Shown here: piece by piece, positions 8,387 through 18,626 of the stretch
How positions within the stretch are numbered: position 1 is the first letter of the stretch
How the letters are laid out: each line of letters opens with the position of its first letter
From: Leyella lascolaii
Lineage (GTDB): Bacteria; Bacteroidota; Bacteroidia; Bacteroidales; Bacteroidaceae
Reading direction: 5' to 3'
NCBI RefSeq assembly: GCF_900079775.1
Contig: NZ_LT556034.1
Coordinates: 114,323 to 178,322, forward strand
DNA: 64,000 nt
Translations under genes and position numbers: made by a program
Notes under the pieces: generated by a model
What the model was told of the DNA's origin: nothing
The model's database searches: none
What the model saw: the letters and a program-made list of their open reading frames with translations, nothing else

Positions 8387-10162
8387 ATGATTAAGAAAAA
8401 CATTAATGTTTTAGCTGCCGTCGCTTTGATAGCGACAGGTGCTATCGTCGCCGGAGCGTGTTCCGACAGCGATTATGATTTCGACGAAATCGACAGCACG
8501 GTAGGCATCGGCGGAGAACTTACCATTCCGGCAAGCACCACCGACACAATCAGACTGGAAGACGTGCTCGACCTCGACAACAGCGACTGCGTGACAGTGA
8601 AGGACAACGGCGACTACGTGTTCGAACAGCAGGGCGGAGAGATTGACGTAACGGAAATCAGAGTGGAAGGTTTCACCATTATGGAAAAACTGACAAGCGG
8701 ACAGGCTTTCGTCATCGACCTTGAAAGCCTTGCCGGACAGAACGCCAAGGCGCGTGCAAACACACGTTTCTCAAACACACAGCGGATAAGACGCTTCACC
8801 TACGACGGCCATTCGGACGACGTGGTGGACCTCACGCGCGTGAGCATCAACCCCGCCTCGATGGACCTGAGCGTGCAGTTCCCCGACGGACTGAGCGCCG
8901 TCATGCCCGTGATAGACAGGCTGCAGCTCTTCCTGCCGGGCTATATTGTCGTGACAGACGTGAGGGGCAACGGCAACGGAACGCTCTCGCACAGCGGTCC
9001 GGTCATCACTCTGACAGGCGTGAACACATCGCACGACCTATCGCTCACGGTGACGACAGACGAACTCGACTTCTCCGCGGGCAACATGGAGAACGGTGAG
9101 CTGAGCATAGAGAACGGAGACATAACCCTTACAGGAGACATAGACATGAGTCTGGACGCCACGCTCGACATCACAGGCGTGCCCTCGCAGACCCGCTTCG
9201 AGATAAACAACACGTTCAGTCTGGACACGTTCCGTCCGGTGTCGGCGTCGGGACGGTTCAACCCCTCAATCAATCTTAACAGTCTCGGAAACATAGAGAT
9301 AACCGGCATACCGGAGTTCCTGACCGACGGCGACGTGCGTGCCGACCTCGACAACCCGAGGATAATGGTGTCGATAGACAACACAATGAACGCCACGGGA
9401 CTTGTTTCGGGCACCATCATCGCCACAAAGGACGGACACGAGAGTGCAAAAGTGACCGTGCCGCAGATGACCGTCCATCCGGCAACGACCACCCACATAT
9501 GCATCTGCCGCAAGAAAACGGCGGAGATAGAGGCTGAGTATGGCAGCAACGCATATGAGGTGCCGGACCTCTCGACACTCATAGAGAAGATACCGGACAA
9601 CATATCCTTCGACGCGAAGGCGATGGCGGACAAGGACAGGGAAAGCGAGTTCATGCTCGACCACACCTATACCATCAAGCCGAGCTACACCGTGGAGGCT
9701 CCCATAGCGTTCGCGGAGAACGCCAGCATCGTGTATAAGGACTCGCTCGACGGATGGCACGAGGACCTGGAGGACTACGACCTGAGCGACGACGCAGCCG
9801 TATGCGTGACCGCAACGATAGAGAACCGCGTGCCGGCTTACCTCACACTGACAGCCACTCCCATCGACACGGAGGGCAACGACATCAGTTCTGACGTGAA
9901 CGTGGAGGTTTCCAACACCGTCATAGCGTCGCCCGACGGGGAGAACTCGGCATATACGCCGCTCACGATAAACATCACCAAGAAGACGGCTGACGCCATG
10001 AGAAAGATCGACGGTCTGCGTCTCACCATTCAGGGCAAGGCAAAATCGGACGACGGAACGGAAAGCGTGACGGGAAAGACGCTCAATGCGAAGAAGCATT
10101 TCCTCATCGCACGCGACCTGAAAATAAAGATTACAGGCAAAGTGATAGCCGACTTCAATTAA
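8387..10162 (+). CDS. Exported lipoprotein of unknown function
   Basis: 591 residues. The N-terminus has a hydrophobic signal (residues 8-22) and a possible lipobox ending AGAC (Cys25) followed by the acidic SDSDYDFDE, which fits surface export of Bacteroidetes lipoproteins. The rest is predicted to be rich in beta strands, with many Asp/Thr-rich repeats of a D-x-T-L-x-I type, and no catalytic motif that I can name. The downstream DUF5723 gene starts 22 bases after the stop, so the two are probably co-expressed at the outer membrane. Function not assigned. Confidence 0.85.
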   Translation: MIKKNINVLAAVALIATGAIVAGACSDSDYDFDEIDSTVGIGGELTIPASTTDTIRLEDVLDLDNSDCVTVKDNGDYVFEQQGGEIDVTEIRVEGFTIMEKLTSGQAFVIDLESLAGQNAKARANTRFSNTQRIRRFTYDGHSDDVVDLTRVSINPASMDLSVQFPDGLSAVMPVIDRLQLFLPGYIVVTDVRGNGNGTLSHSGPVITLTGVNTSHDLSLTVTTDELDFSAGNMENGELSIENGDITLTGDIDMSLDATLDITGVPSQTRFEINNTFSLDTFRPVSASGRFNPSINLNSLGNIEITGIPEFLTDGDVRADLDNPRIMVSIDNTMNATGLVSGTIIATKDGHESAKVTVPQMTVHPATTTHICICRKKTAEIEAEYGSNAYEVPDLSTLIEKIPDNISFDAKAMADKDRESEFMLDHTYTIKPSYTVEAPIAFAENASIVYKDSLDGWHEDLEDYDLSDDAAVCVTATIENRVPAYLTLTATPIDTEGNDISSDVNVEVSNTVIASPDGENSAYTPLTINITKKTADAMRKIDGLRLTIQGKAKSDDGTESVTGKTLNAKKHFLIARDLKIKITGKVIADFN

Positions 10163-10184
10163 CCAACAAACCAACGACAGAAAA

Positions 10185-11591
10185 ATGAAAACCATATACA
10201 GAAACATCCTCACGGTGATAATCGTGATGACGGGATGCTGTGCCACGGCGCAGACCCTCAACTCGGCATACTTCACAGACGACTACAAGTACCGCCACAT
10301 GCTCAACCCGGCGATGGGAAACGAGCAGGGCTACGTGTCGCTGCCGGCACTCGGAAACATCAGCATCAAGCTAAGCGGCAACTTCGGCTATCAGGATGTC
10401 ATCATGCACAACCCCATGTATCCGTCGCAGAGCGGCAAGAAGATGACCACGTTCATGAATCCATACATATCCGCAAACGACGCTCTGAGCGGCTTCAGCA
10501 AAGGAAACAACCGCATAACGGGCGACATCGGGCTGACCATACTGTCGGCAGGATTCAAGGCTTTCGGCGGATACAACACCTTCGAGATAAACTCCAAGAG
10601 CACTGTGGGATTGTCGCTGCCGTACGGTCTGTTCGAGTTTGCCAAGAACATAGGCAACAAGACGTATGACATAGGCGACATAAACGCGCACGCGCAGTCG
10701 TATGCCGAGATAGCGCTCGGACACTCCCGGCAGATAAACGAGAAGCTCCGGGTGGGCGCGAAGGTGAAGGTGCTGGTGGGTCTGGCACGCGCCGACGTGA
10801 GAATGAAGAACATAAAGGCTGACCTTGCGGGCGAGGACAAGTGGTCGATATCGGGCGAGGCTGCGGCTGACGTGTCGATGAAAGGCTTCTCCTATGTCTC
10901 TGAGGAGAAGGAATATAATGTGGAAGGCAGCGGCACTTACGAATGCGTGAACGACGTCGACGTCGATGGCTTCGGCGTGGGAGGCTTCGGTATGGCTGTC
11001 GATCTGGGCGGAGTGTACGAGATAAACGACGACTGGACGGTCAGCGCGTCGGTTCTTGACCTCGGATTCATCAACTGGTCGAACGACATGGCAGCCGAGA
11101 ACAGGTCGAAAAGCTTCATCTTCGACGGTTTCCACGACGTGTCGGTGACATCAGACCACGGTGAGGAGCTCGACGTGAAGGCTGACCGCTACGGAGACCA
11201 GATGGCTGACTTCGCCAACCTCACGGACATGGGCGACAAGGGAGGACGCACCACCGGCATAGGAGCGACAATCAATCTGGGCGCGGAATACACACTGCCG
11301 GTATACCGGAAGGTGTCGTTCGGCGCGCTGTGGTCGTCGCGCATAAAAGGTCCCTATTCATGGACGGAAGGACGGCTGAGCGCGAACTACGCTCCGCTGA
11401 AGTGGCTCGACGGAGGCGTGAACTTCGCTGTGAACAGCTTCACGGCAAGCATGGGATGGGTGCTCAACATCCATCCAAAGGGCTACAACCTCTTCATCGG
11501 AATGGACCACATACTGGGCAAGACGAGCAAGGAGATGATTCCGCTCAGCTCAAACGCAAGCATCACTCTGGGAATGAACATCGCCTGGTAA
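10185..11591 (+). CDS. DUF5723 family outer-membrane beta-barrel protein
   Basis: 468 residues with a signal peptide ending near CATAQ (residue 23). The start of the mature protein, LNSAYFTDDYKYRHMLNPAMG, followed by SLPALGNISI, is characteristic of DUF5723 proteins of Bacteroidetes, which resemble the PorV/FadL type of barrel. Alternating hydrophobic strands continue to the end (SITLGMNIAW). No role is established for the family. It follows the unknown lipoprotein closely, suggesting the two act together at the cell surface. A long stem-loop follows at 11607. Confidence 0.85.
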   Translation: MKTIYRNILTVIIVMTGCCATAQTLNSAYFTDDYKYRHMLNPAMGNEQGYVSLPALGNISIKLSGNFGYQDVIMHNPMYPSQSGKKMTTFMNPYISANDALSGFSKGNNRITGDIGLTILSAGFKAFGGYNTFEINSKSTVGLSLPYGLFEFAKNIGNKTYDIGDINAHAQSYAEIALGHSRQINEKLRVGAKVKVLVGLARADVRMKNIKADLAGEDKWSISGEAAADVSMKGFSYVSEEKEYNVEGSGTYECVNDVDVDGFGVGGFGMAVDLGGVYEINDDWTVSASVLDLGFINWSNDMAAENRSKSFIFDGFHDVSVTSDHGEELDVKADRYGDQMADFANLTDMGDKGGRTTGIGATINLGAEYTLPVYRKVSFGALWSSRIKGPYSWTEGRLSANYAPLKWLDGGVNFAVNSFTASMGWVLNIHPKGYNLFIGMDHILGKTSKEMIPLSSNASITLGMNIAW

Positions 11592-11606
11592 GCGGGCACA
11601 CATAGG

Positions 11607-11679
11607 AAAGCGGACACGCAAGGCTCTCCGTCACCGCCATAACGCGGCATATACGGGTCAGCCTGTGCGTGTCCGCTTT
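11607..11679 (+). terminator. Hairpin after the DUF5723 gene
   Basis: AAAGCGGACACGCA pairs with its perfect complement at 11665-11678 around a 45-base loop, followed by TTATTTATAT. Confidence 0.65.
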
Positions 11680-11749
11680 ATTTATATATGTGTGTCTGAC
11701 TTATTTATATATATCCGCAGGAGACCGGACGTCTCCATACGGATGCATA

Positions 11750-14700
11750 TCATTTCTTTATTGTCCCGAGCATAAGCCTCACAGCCTCCTCAAGCTGTTT
11801 GTCCTCGCCTCCGAGCTGTTGCTCCGGTGTGTTGTAAACCTCCACGTCCGGCTCCAGCTCCTGGTTCTCCAGATAGTGTCCCTGCATGTCTCTCACACCC
11901 ACCTGAGGTATTCCGAACACGAGCGAGGGGTCTATCTGGGTTTCCCACCACACCGCTGTCATGGTGCCGGGAACAGGCGCGCCCACGAGCTTTCCTATGC
12001 CGAGAGTCTTGTAAACCCACGGGAAGCCGTGCGCGTTGGAGTAGTTGTCCTCGCAGACAAGCACGCATGAAGGCTTGCACCACTTGTTATACGGATCGCT
12101 GCCGATGTATTGTCCGCGCGGCGCAAACTGCTGATACTCCTTTCCGCTGAGCAGTGTGGCGAGGTCGTCGTGCAGCCATCCGCCGCCGTTATGGCGTGTG
12201 TCGACTATCACGGCTTCCTTGTTGCGGCAGCGGCCGAGCACCTCCGAGTAGACCTCACGGAAGCTCTCGCTGTCCATACCCTTCACATGCACATATCCTA
12301 CCTTGCCTCCCGACAGCTCGTCCACCTTCTTACGGCAGTTCTCAACCCACCGTTTGTAGAGCAGATTGCGCTGCGCTCCGTAGCTGATAGCCTTCACCTG
12401 CTGCTCGAAACGCTTGCCTGTGGCAGGGTCGTATACAGCGAGCAGCACTTTCTTTCCGGCTTCTCCGGCAAGCAGCGGATAATAGTCCTCACCGGCTTTT
12501 ATCTCCTTGTTGTTTATCTTCTCTACTATGCAGCCCGCCTTTATCTTCGAGTCTGCCCTGGTGAGCGGTCCTCCCGCTATCACCTCCACTATCTTCAAGC
12601 CGTCTCCCTCATACTTGTTGTCGTAGAAAGCACCGAGACATGCCGTCTGCTGCGCGGCTCCCGTGCCGCCGTAGCGTGCCCCTGTGTGTGAGCCGTTCAG
12701 CTCGCCGAGCATCTCCGAAAGCATCTCCTGGAAGTCGTAGTTGTTGTTGATGTAAGGCAGATAACGCGCGTACACATTCTTATATCCATCCCAGTCCACA
12801 CCGTGTATGTTCGGATCGTAGAACTTGTCTTTCACCTGCCGCCACACGTGATTGAATATATAGTCGCGCTCTTTTGCCGGACGCAGGTCGAACTCCGCCC
12901 TGAACGAGATGTTGCTCACCTTGTTTCCGGCGGTCTGTATCTTCTTCATCTGACCTCCGGTGCACAGATACAGGTTCTCGCCTTTCTTGTCCTGAATCAT
13001 GCTTCCGCCTCCTATGCCCTTTATTATGAGCTTTGTGGAGTTCTCGCGGAAGTTGCGTTCCCAAAGGTCGAAGCCTCCCTCGAAAGCCGCGCAGTAGTAA
13101 AGCTTGTCGCCCTTTGGCGTGAGCACGGCGTCGCCCATGCGCGATGAGTTTATCGTAAGACGCATTATCCTGTCGCGACGGTTGGCAAGATCGAAGACAA
13201 GGTCTTTCTTCTTGTCGTCCTTCTTGTCCTTTTTGTCTTTCTTTTTCTTGCTGTCTTTCTTCTTGTCAGCGTCGTCCTTCTTGTCCGCGTCTCCGTCTTT
13301 CTTCTCGTCGGAATCCTTGTTCATCTCCTCCTCGAGGGCGAGTTCTTCCTTGTTAAGACGGAATTTGTCGTAGGCTTCGGCATCGAAGAACATGATGTAA
13401 GTGTCCGACTCGGCGCCCCAGCTGCCGTGACTGCGGTAACCGGCACGGTCGGACGACCATATCATAGCCTTTCCGTCGAGCACCCATTTGGGGTTGCCGT
13501 CGGTATATCCGCTCTCAGTCAGATTGGTCACCTCGCCGCTTCCGTCAGCCTTGACGAGCGCGATGTCGGTGTTGTTCCATCCTCCCACGCCTATATAAGA
13601 GGTGAGAAACCACTTGCTGTCGGGCGACCACTGGTAGTTCTGGTCACCGTCGCTGTATGAGTAATTGAACTTTCCGTCGAGCACAGTGCGCACTTTCCTG
13701 CTCTTGAGGTTTATCACACGCAGCGTGGTACGGTCTTCGAGGAACGCCACCTCCTTGCCGTCGGGCGAGTATTCAGGCTGGAACGACGGTTTGTCGGTCA
13801 CGACAAGAGGCTCTTCCTTCAGCTCCTGCGCATAGGTGAAATACTTGTCTTCCTTGCGCACGAGGCTGCTCTGGTATATTCCCCATACACTGTCGCGCTC
13901 GGCGGAATATACGAGCGAGCGTCCGTCGGGGCTGAAGCTGATGTTGCGTTCCTGCTGCGGCGTGTTGGTGATCTGGCGTGTCGTCTCGTAGTCAACCGAC
14001 GTCACATACACGTCTCCGCGCACTATGAACGCCACCTCCTTGCCGTTCGGCGACACAGCCATGTCTGTGGCACCGCTTCTGAAGGTGCGGTTGAGCACGT
14101 CGTTCTCAACCCGGTCGGTGACAATCTCCACCTTCACTTTCGACGGCTGTGCCCCTTCGCGCATGGTGTATATCTCTCCGTCGTAGCCGTAACACAGTGT
14201 TCCGTTGTCAGCGACAGTGAGAAACCTCACCGGATTCTTGGTGTGTTGTGTGACCTGGCTGTGGTTTCCGTCAGACAGACTGTATTTGTAGACATTGAAA
14301 CTTCCGTTCTCCTCGCTCAGATAATAGAACGAATCACCGTCCGGCGCCCACACCGGATTACGGTCTTCACCCCGGAATGACGTCAGTTTCCTGTAAGAAC
14401 GGTTCTCTCCGAGAGTGCACATCCATATGTCGCGGGTGATGGACGACCGGTGATGCTTGCGCCAGTTGTCCTCATATCCCTTCATGTCGTGATAGAGAAG
14501 TCTGCCTCCCGACTTGTCCAGAGAGAGATTCTGCATGACCATCGACGAGAACATCACAGGTCTGCCGCCGCTTGTCGGCACGCTGTAAATCTGCGAGAAC
14601 TGACCTCCCGGAAACTGTATGTCCCTGTAGTCCTGCTGTATCGACGCGGAGAAAAGCACGTGCGTGCTGTCCGCGAACGTCTCCGGATACTCGTTGGCAG

Positions 14701-15019
14701 AATGTGTGGTGAGCCTCGTTGGGGCTCCTCCGTAACGGCTCATGATGAAAACGTCGAACCCGCCGTTGCGGTCTGACGCGAAAGCAATCTGCCTGCCGTC
14801 GGGCGACCATACCGGTCGCGTGTCGTGGGCAGGGTGTGTCGTGAGCTGTGTGGCGCGTCCGCCGTCTGCCGGAACGGTGAATATGTCACCGCAATAAGTG
14901 AACGCGATGGTCTTGCCATCGGGCGAAATGGCAGGATAGCGCATCCATAACGGACCGTCCTGAGCCTGTGCCGCCCCCGCCGCAAGCAGCACTGAAGCCA
15001 TTAGTAAAAGTCTTTTCAT
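11750..15019 (-). CDS. Tricorn-like S41 family protease
   Basis: 1089 residues, exported (signal to AQAQ, residue 20). Residues ~25-560 form repeated beta-propeller blades with PD40/TolB signatures (ISPDGKTIAF, WSPDGRQIAF, FSPDGRSLVY). A charged Lys/Asp linker occupies 568-606, a PDZ-type domain ~800-880, and the S41 peptidase core the C-terminus. Likely catalytic residues by comparison with tricorn protease are Ser777-His778 (NGSHTG), Ser994 (NYSNAHG) and an acidic residue near Glu1054. The DTRHNGGGW segment (940-948) supplies the oxyanion region. Expected to degrade peptides in the periplasm. Monocistronic; a possible TAAATTTG promoter box lies 150 bases upstream. Confidence 0.92.
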   Translation of the reverse strand: MKRLLLMASVLLAAGAAQAQDGPLWMRYPAISPDGKTIAFTYCGDIFTVPADGGRATQLTTHPAHDTRPVWSPDGRQIAFASDRNGGFDVFIMSRYGGAPTRLTTHSANEYPETFADSTHVLFSASIQQDYRDIQFPGGQFSQIYSVPTSGGRPVMFSSMVMQNLSLDKSGGRLLYHDMKGYEDNWRKHHRSSITRDIWMCTLGENRSYRKLTSFRGEDRNPVWAPDGDSFYYLSEENGSFNVYKYSLSDGNHSQVTQHTKNPVRFLTVADNGTLCYGYDGEIYTMREGAQPSKVKVEIVTDRVENDVLNRTFRSGATDMAVSPNGKEVAFIVRGDVYVTSVDYETTRQITNTPQQERNISFSPDGRSLVYSAERDSVWGIYQSSLVRKEDKYFTYAQELKEEPLVVTDKPSFQPEYSPDGKEVAFLEDRTTLRVINLKSRKVRTVLDGKFNYSYSDGDQNYQWSPDSKWFLTSYIGVGGWNNTDIALVKADGSGEVTNLTESGYTDGNPKWVLDGKAMIWSSDRAGYRSHGSWGAESDTYIMFFDAEAYDKFRLNKEELALEEEMNKDSDEKKDGDADKKDDADKKKDSKKKKDKKDKKDDKKKDLVFDLANRRDRIMRLTINSSRMGDAVLTPKGDKLYYCAAFEGGFDLWERNFRENSTKLIIKGIGGGSMIQDKKGENLYLCTGGQMKKIQTAGNKVSNISFRAEFDLRPAKERDYIFNHVWRQVKDKFYDPNIHGVDWDGYKNVYARYLPYINNNYDFQEMLSEMLGELNGSHTGARYGGTGAAQQTACLGAFYDNKYEGDGLKIVEVIAGGPLTRADSKIKAGCIVEKINNKEIKAGEDYYPLLAGEAGKKVLLAVYDPATGKRFEQQVKAISYGAQRNLLYKRWVENCRKKVDELSGGKVGYVHVKGMDSESFREVYSEVLGRCRNKEAVIVDTRHNGGGWLHDDLATLLSGKEYQQFAPRGQYIGSDPYNKWCKPSCVLVCEDNYSNAHGFPWVYKTLGIGKLVGAPVPGTMTAVWWETQIDPSLVFGIPQVGVRDMQGHYLENQELEPDVEVYNTPEQQLGGEDKQLEEAVRLMLGTIKK

Positions 15020-15402
15020 ACCATATGTTGTTTTGAATAGTGTTATTGCAATTACCGTCCGCCCTCGCTTAAAGGATTAGCATGATATACAGGCGCGGAC
15101 TTTCCGAAGCGTCACACCGGCTCTCCCGGCATGCAAGAGAATGATGTCAATTCATTCAAATATCAGCAAATTTACACATTTTTTTTAGTTTCCGACGTCA
15201 TTGAAACCTATTTTTCAACATCACACAATCATAATGTCAGTCCACATCCACGCCTCCACCGACTCGTCCCCCGGCACGGGCAGCAGTGCGGAAGAGGGCG
15301 CGGAGACTCACGCTACGGCACCAATCATCGCACAAATGAGACTGCTCTGACAAGCGGACGGGACGAATTTGTTGTACCAAAAACGCGCGTAATCCGAACA
15401 TT
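15020..15402. other. Divergent gap between the tricorn-like protease and murF
   Basis: No gene seen. A TAAATTTG box on the minus strand (15167-15174) could serve the protease. The murF promoter lies at the right end. Confidence 0.5.
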
Positions 15403-15407
15403 TTGTG

Positions 15408-15415
15408 TAAGTTTG
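15408..15415 (+). promoter_or_regulatory. -7 box for murF
   Basis: TAAGTTTG matches TAnnTTTG, 33 bases before the chosen ATG. Confidence 0.6.
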
Positions 15416-15447
15416 CACCGCATTTTTTATATAATAACGTACAAGTC

Positions 15448-16743
15448 ATGGAAATAGAACATCTGTACAGACTATTCTCTGAACATCAGACTGTAACGAC
15501 CGACAGCCGCGACTGTCCCGAAGGCTCCATCTTCTTCGCCCTGAAGGGAGAGTCGTTCGACGGAAACAGGTTTGCCGAAACCGCCCTTCAGAAGGGCTGT
15601 TCCTATGCAGTGATAGACGAACCGGAGTATGCGCGCGACGAGAGATACATCGTCACGGACAACGCGCTCGCCACTCTCAAGCAGCTGGCACGCCACCACC
15701 GCCGGCAGTTCGACATACCCGTGATAGGCATAACGGGCACAAACGGAAAGACAACGACCAAGGAACTCGTGGCTGCCGTGCTGTCGAAGAAGTACAAAGT
15801 GCTGTATACCGAGGGCAACTTCAATAACGACATCGGTGTGCCCAAGACTCTCCTGCGCCTGAGAAAGGAGCACGAGATAGCCGTGATAGAGATGGGCGCG
15901 AGCCATCCGGGCGACATCAAGACGCTCGTGGAGACCGTCGAGCCCGACTACGGACTGATAACCAACGTGGGGAAAGCCCATCTGCAGGGCTTCGGGTCGT
16001 TCGAGGGAGTGGTCAGGACAAAGGGAGAGCTGTACGACTTCCTGCGCCACCGCAACGGCTCGAAGGTGTTCATAGACGCCGCCAACAGACATCTGGCAGG
16101 CATATCGGGAGGTCTCGACCTCATAAAATACGCATGCGAGCCGATGGACGGACTGTATGTCGAGGGTGAGGTGACGTCGTGCGCGCCGCTGCTGTGCTTC
16201 AGATGGCGCGGCGGGGAAGGCGGTTGGCACGAGGTGGAGACGCACCTCATCGGCACCTACAACCTGTGCAACATGCTCGCCGCGGCAAGCATCGGACTGT
16301 ATTTCGGTGTCGGCGACGATGCCGTAAGCGACGCTCTGGCGGGCTACATACCGAGCAACAACCGCTCACAGCTCGAGACCACGGAGCACAACAGGCTGAT
16401 CGTGGACGCCTACAACGCCAACCCTACGAGCATGGCGGCGGCGATAAAGAACTTCAGCGACATGCAGGTGAGCCGCAAGATGGCTATTCTGGGCGACATG
16501 AGGGAGCTCGGCGACTCCTCGGAAGAGGAGCACCAGAAGGTGGCGGACATGCTGGAACACGCTGGCATAGACACCGTATGGCTCGTGGGAGAGGAGTTCG
16601 GCAAGACGCGATGCGCGTTCCGCAAGTTCGCAGATGCCGAGGAAGTGAAAGCCGAACTGAGAAAGAACATGCCCGAAGACCACTACATTCTTATAAAGGG
16701 AAGCAACGGAATGAAGCTCTATCAGCTTCCCGAACTGCTGTAG
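15448..16743 (+). CDS. murF: UDP-N-acetylmuramoyl-tripeptide--D-alanyl-D-alanine ligase
   Basis: Adds D-Ala-D-Ala to the UDP-MurNAc-tripeptide, completing the cytoplasmic peptidoglycan precursor. The 431-residue protein has the Mur ligase order: substrate domain with TTDSRDCPEGSIFFALKGESFDG, ATP-binding GTNGKTTT (97-104), NNDIGVPKTLL, and GDMRELG in the C-terminal domain. The frame opens 15 codons earlier, but the promoter box at 15408 lies inside that stretch, so ATG 15448 is used. Its 3' end overlaps the convergent MATE gene by 22 bases. Confidence 0.96.
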   Translation: MEIEHLYRLFSEHQTVTTDSRDCPEGSIFFALKGESFDGNRFAETALQKGCSYAVIDEPEYARDERYIVTDNALATLKQLARHHRRQFDIPVIGITGTNGKTTTKELVAAVLSKKYKVLYTEGNFNNDIGVPKTLLRLRKEHEIAVIEMGASHPGDIKTLVETVEPDYGLITNVGKAHLQGFGSFEGVVRTKGELYDFLRHRNGSKVFIDAANRHLAGISGGLDLIKYACEPMDGLYVEGEVTSCAPLLCFRWRGGEGGWHEVETHLIGTYNLCNMLAAASIGLYFGVGDDAVSDALAGYIPSNNRSQLETTEHNRLIVDAYNANPTSMAAAIKNFSDMQVSRKMAILGDMRELGDSSEEEHQKVADMLEHAGIDTVWLVGEEFGKTRCAFRKFADAEEVKAELRKNMPEDHYILIKGSNGMKLYQLPELL

Positions 16744-18068
16744 GAACGTCTGAACCGCAGCCACATCATCACCCCGGCTGCGGTCAGACCGAACGGGAAC
16801 GCCATCCAGATGCCCACAAGCCGCATGCCGAGAACGAAGCCGCAGAAGTAGCCTACGGGCAGCGACACCACGAAATAGGCAATGAACGCGATGACCATAA
16901 GTGACTTCACGTCAGACGTTCCGCGCAAAGCGTTGGCGAAAAGAATCTGTAGTCCGTCGCCAAACTGATATATAAGGAACGGCAGCATGAGCGACACCAC
17001 AGACGAGGCTACCTCCAGACTGTCGGTGAACCAGCCTCCGAGCTGATGGCGCAGACAGAACACTATGCCGGACAACACTATCTCCAGAGCAAGCATGAGG
17101 CGGAAACCGGCACTCACGGTAAGGCGTACGCCGTCACGGTCGGACTGTCCGTGGAAGCTGCTCACACGTATGGCGACAGCCGCTCCGAGCCCGTAGTATA
17201 TCATGAACGTGAACTGCGAGATGGTGAGCATCACCTGATGAGACGCCAGAGCCACCGTGCCGAGCCAGCCCACCATGACCACACTCAGGCTGAAAGACGC
17301 CGTCTCCATGCCCATCTGCAGCGCGACGGGCCAACCGAGTGCATTGAGCCGTCTCACCATGCCGCGCGACCAGCCCAACGCCACAAACCCCGCACGGTAG
17401 CGACGGTAGCGTCGCGAGCGCGCGAAAATCACCATGAAGACCACCACCATCATTATTCTCGAGAACAGGGTGCTTATTCCCGCGCCCAGCACTCCAAGCT
17501 CCGGAAAGCCCATCTTGCCGTATATGAGCAGGTAGTTGCCGAAGATGTTGAGCACGTTTCCGCCGAGAAGGATCCACATAGACACCCGTGTGTCGGTGAT
17601 GCCGTCGGCAAACTGTTTGAAGGCATTGAAGAGCATGACAAACAGCAGGGACACTATGAGCACAAGGAAATAGGGACGTATGAGTGGAAGAAGCTCCGCG
17701 GGTTGACCCATGCGGTGCACATTGAAGTAGACGACGAGCATAAGTGCCGACATCATAACAGCCACCACGGCGTTTGAAAGAAGGCTGCAGCGCAGTGCCT
17801 GACCTGCTTCCGCCTTGTGCCCGGTGCCGAAAAGGGCTCCCACGACAGGCGTAAGTCCGTAGGAGAAACCCGTGCCGAAGATGATGACCATGTTCATAAT
17901 GTTGTTCACGAACGAGGCTGCGCCAAGGTCGGCGGTGCTGTGGTGTCCCACCATCATGGTGTCGGCGAAACCGAGGATTATAACCCCGAGCTGACCTATC
18001 ATTATGGGCAGCCCGACAGAAAGCAGCGACTTGTAGTGCTGCATGTATTTAGCGTCTGAAAGATTCAT
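16722..18068 (-). CDS. MATE family efflux transporter
   Basis: 448 residues with about 12 transmembrane helices in two related halves, as in MatE (NorM-like) sodium- or proton-driven drug/metabolite exporters. Family segments are PIMIGQLGVIILGFADTMMVG in the first helix and GWPVALQMGMETASF at the start of the second half. Substrate cannot be told from sequence. The ATG at 18068 begins MNLSDAKYMQHY. The in-frame extension upstream has no membrane character. It lies 80 bases downstream of the DUF4250 gene and may share its promoter. Confidence 0.93.
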   Translation of the reverse strand: MNLSDAKYMQHYKSLLSVGLPIMIGQLGVIILGFADTMMVGHHSTADLGAASFVNNIMNMVIIFGTGFSYGLTPVVGALFGTGHKAEAGQALRCSLLSNAVVAVMMSALMLVVYFNVHRMGQPAELLPLIRPYFLVLIVSLLFVMLFNAFKQFADGITDTRVSMWILLGGNVLNIFGNYLLIYGKMGFPELGVLGAGISTLFSRIMMVVVFMVIFARSRRYRRYRAGFVALGWSRGMVRRLNALGWPVALQMGMETASFSLSVVMVGWLGTVALASHQVMLTISQFTFMIYYGLGAAVAIRVSSFHGQSDRDGVRLTVSAGFRLMLALEIVLSGIVFCLRHQLGGWFTDSLEVASSVVSLMLPFLIYQFGDGLQILFANALRGTSDVKSLMVIAFIAYFVVSLPVGYFCGFVLGMRLVGIWMAFPFGLTAAGVMMWLRFRRSYSSSGS

Positions 18069-18148
18069 AGTATACAATAATATATGCCTGCGCCAAGCAC
18101 GCCGCGACGCATGCCCGACCGGAAAGGAACAGCCTGCGCTCCGGAGGC

Positions 18149-18325
18149 TCACCAGAAACGGTTGGCGGCGGAGTCGTACTCGAAGCCCGCCGCGGCAAGC
18201 TTGCAGACGATGGCTTTCTTGTCTACATTCATATCATCACAAAGACTGTCGAGCGATGCGTAACAGTCTCTCAGTTTCATGTTGATGACGCTGAACAGCA
18301 TCATCGGATCATCAGGCAGATTCAT
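18149..18325 (-). CDS. DUF4250 domain-containing small protein
   Basis: 58 residues, MNLPDDPMMLFSVINMKLRD to the end FEYDSAANRFW, which matches the short DUF4250 family throughout (P-x-D/N-P-M-M-L-x-S-V, then a C-terminal helix-turn-helix-like part). The function of the family is not known; it looks like a small cytosolic, possibly DNA-binding, protein. A promoter box TATCTTTG lies 80 bases upstream, and the longer in-frame start at 18541 would cover it. The gene precedes the MATE exporter on the same strand. Confidence 0.88.
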   Translation of the reverse strand: MNLPDDPMMLFSVINMKLRDCYASLDSLCDDMNVDKKAIVCKLAAAGFEYDSAANRFW

Positions 18326-18404
18326 AATAAAAATAACTTTTTGACAGCCGACATCATCAGTATGTGACGTCAGGCGGAAGAGACAGCCCTGCTGTTTGCG
18401 GGTG

Positions 18405-18412
18405 CAAAGATA
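18405..18412 (-). promoter_or_regulatory. -7 box for the DUF4250-MATE unit
   Basis: TATCTTTG on the minus strand, 80 bases before the DUF4250 ATG and divergent from the mscS promoter 43 bases away. Confidence 0.6.
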
Positions 18413-18454
18413 CAATAAATAAAGCAGACAATTCGTCAGATTGCTTTTTTTCTT

Positions 18455-18462
18455 GTACTTTT
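18455..18462 (+). promoter_or_regulatory. -7 box for the MscS-type channel
   Basis: TACTTTTG, perfect TAnnTTTG, 165 bases before the ATG at 18627. Confidence 0.55.
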
Positions 18463-18626
18463 GCATAAGACAGGCTGCGCAGGCAGCCCAAGACAAGTCT
18501 CTCATTTCATCATGTTCGCACTTTAAAAAAGCATATACCACGTGTCACCGGCAGTAACGCCACAGCATGTCTGCTGCCCGTAAGCACGTCAACGGTAAAA
18601 GAAAAACAACAAAAGGAAAATACTAT

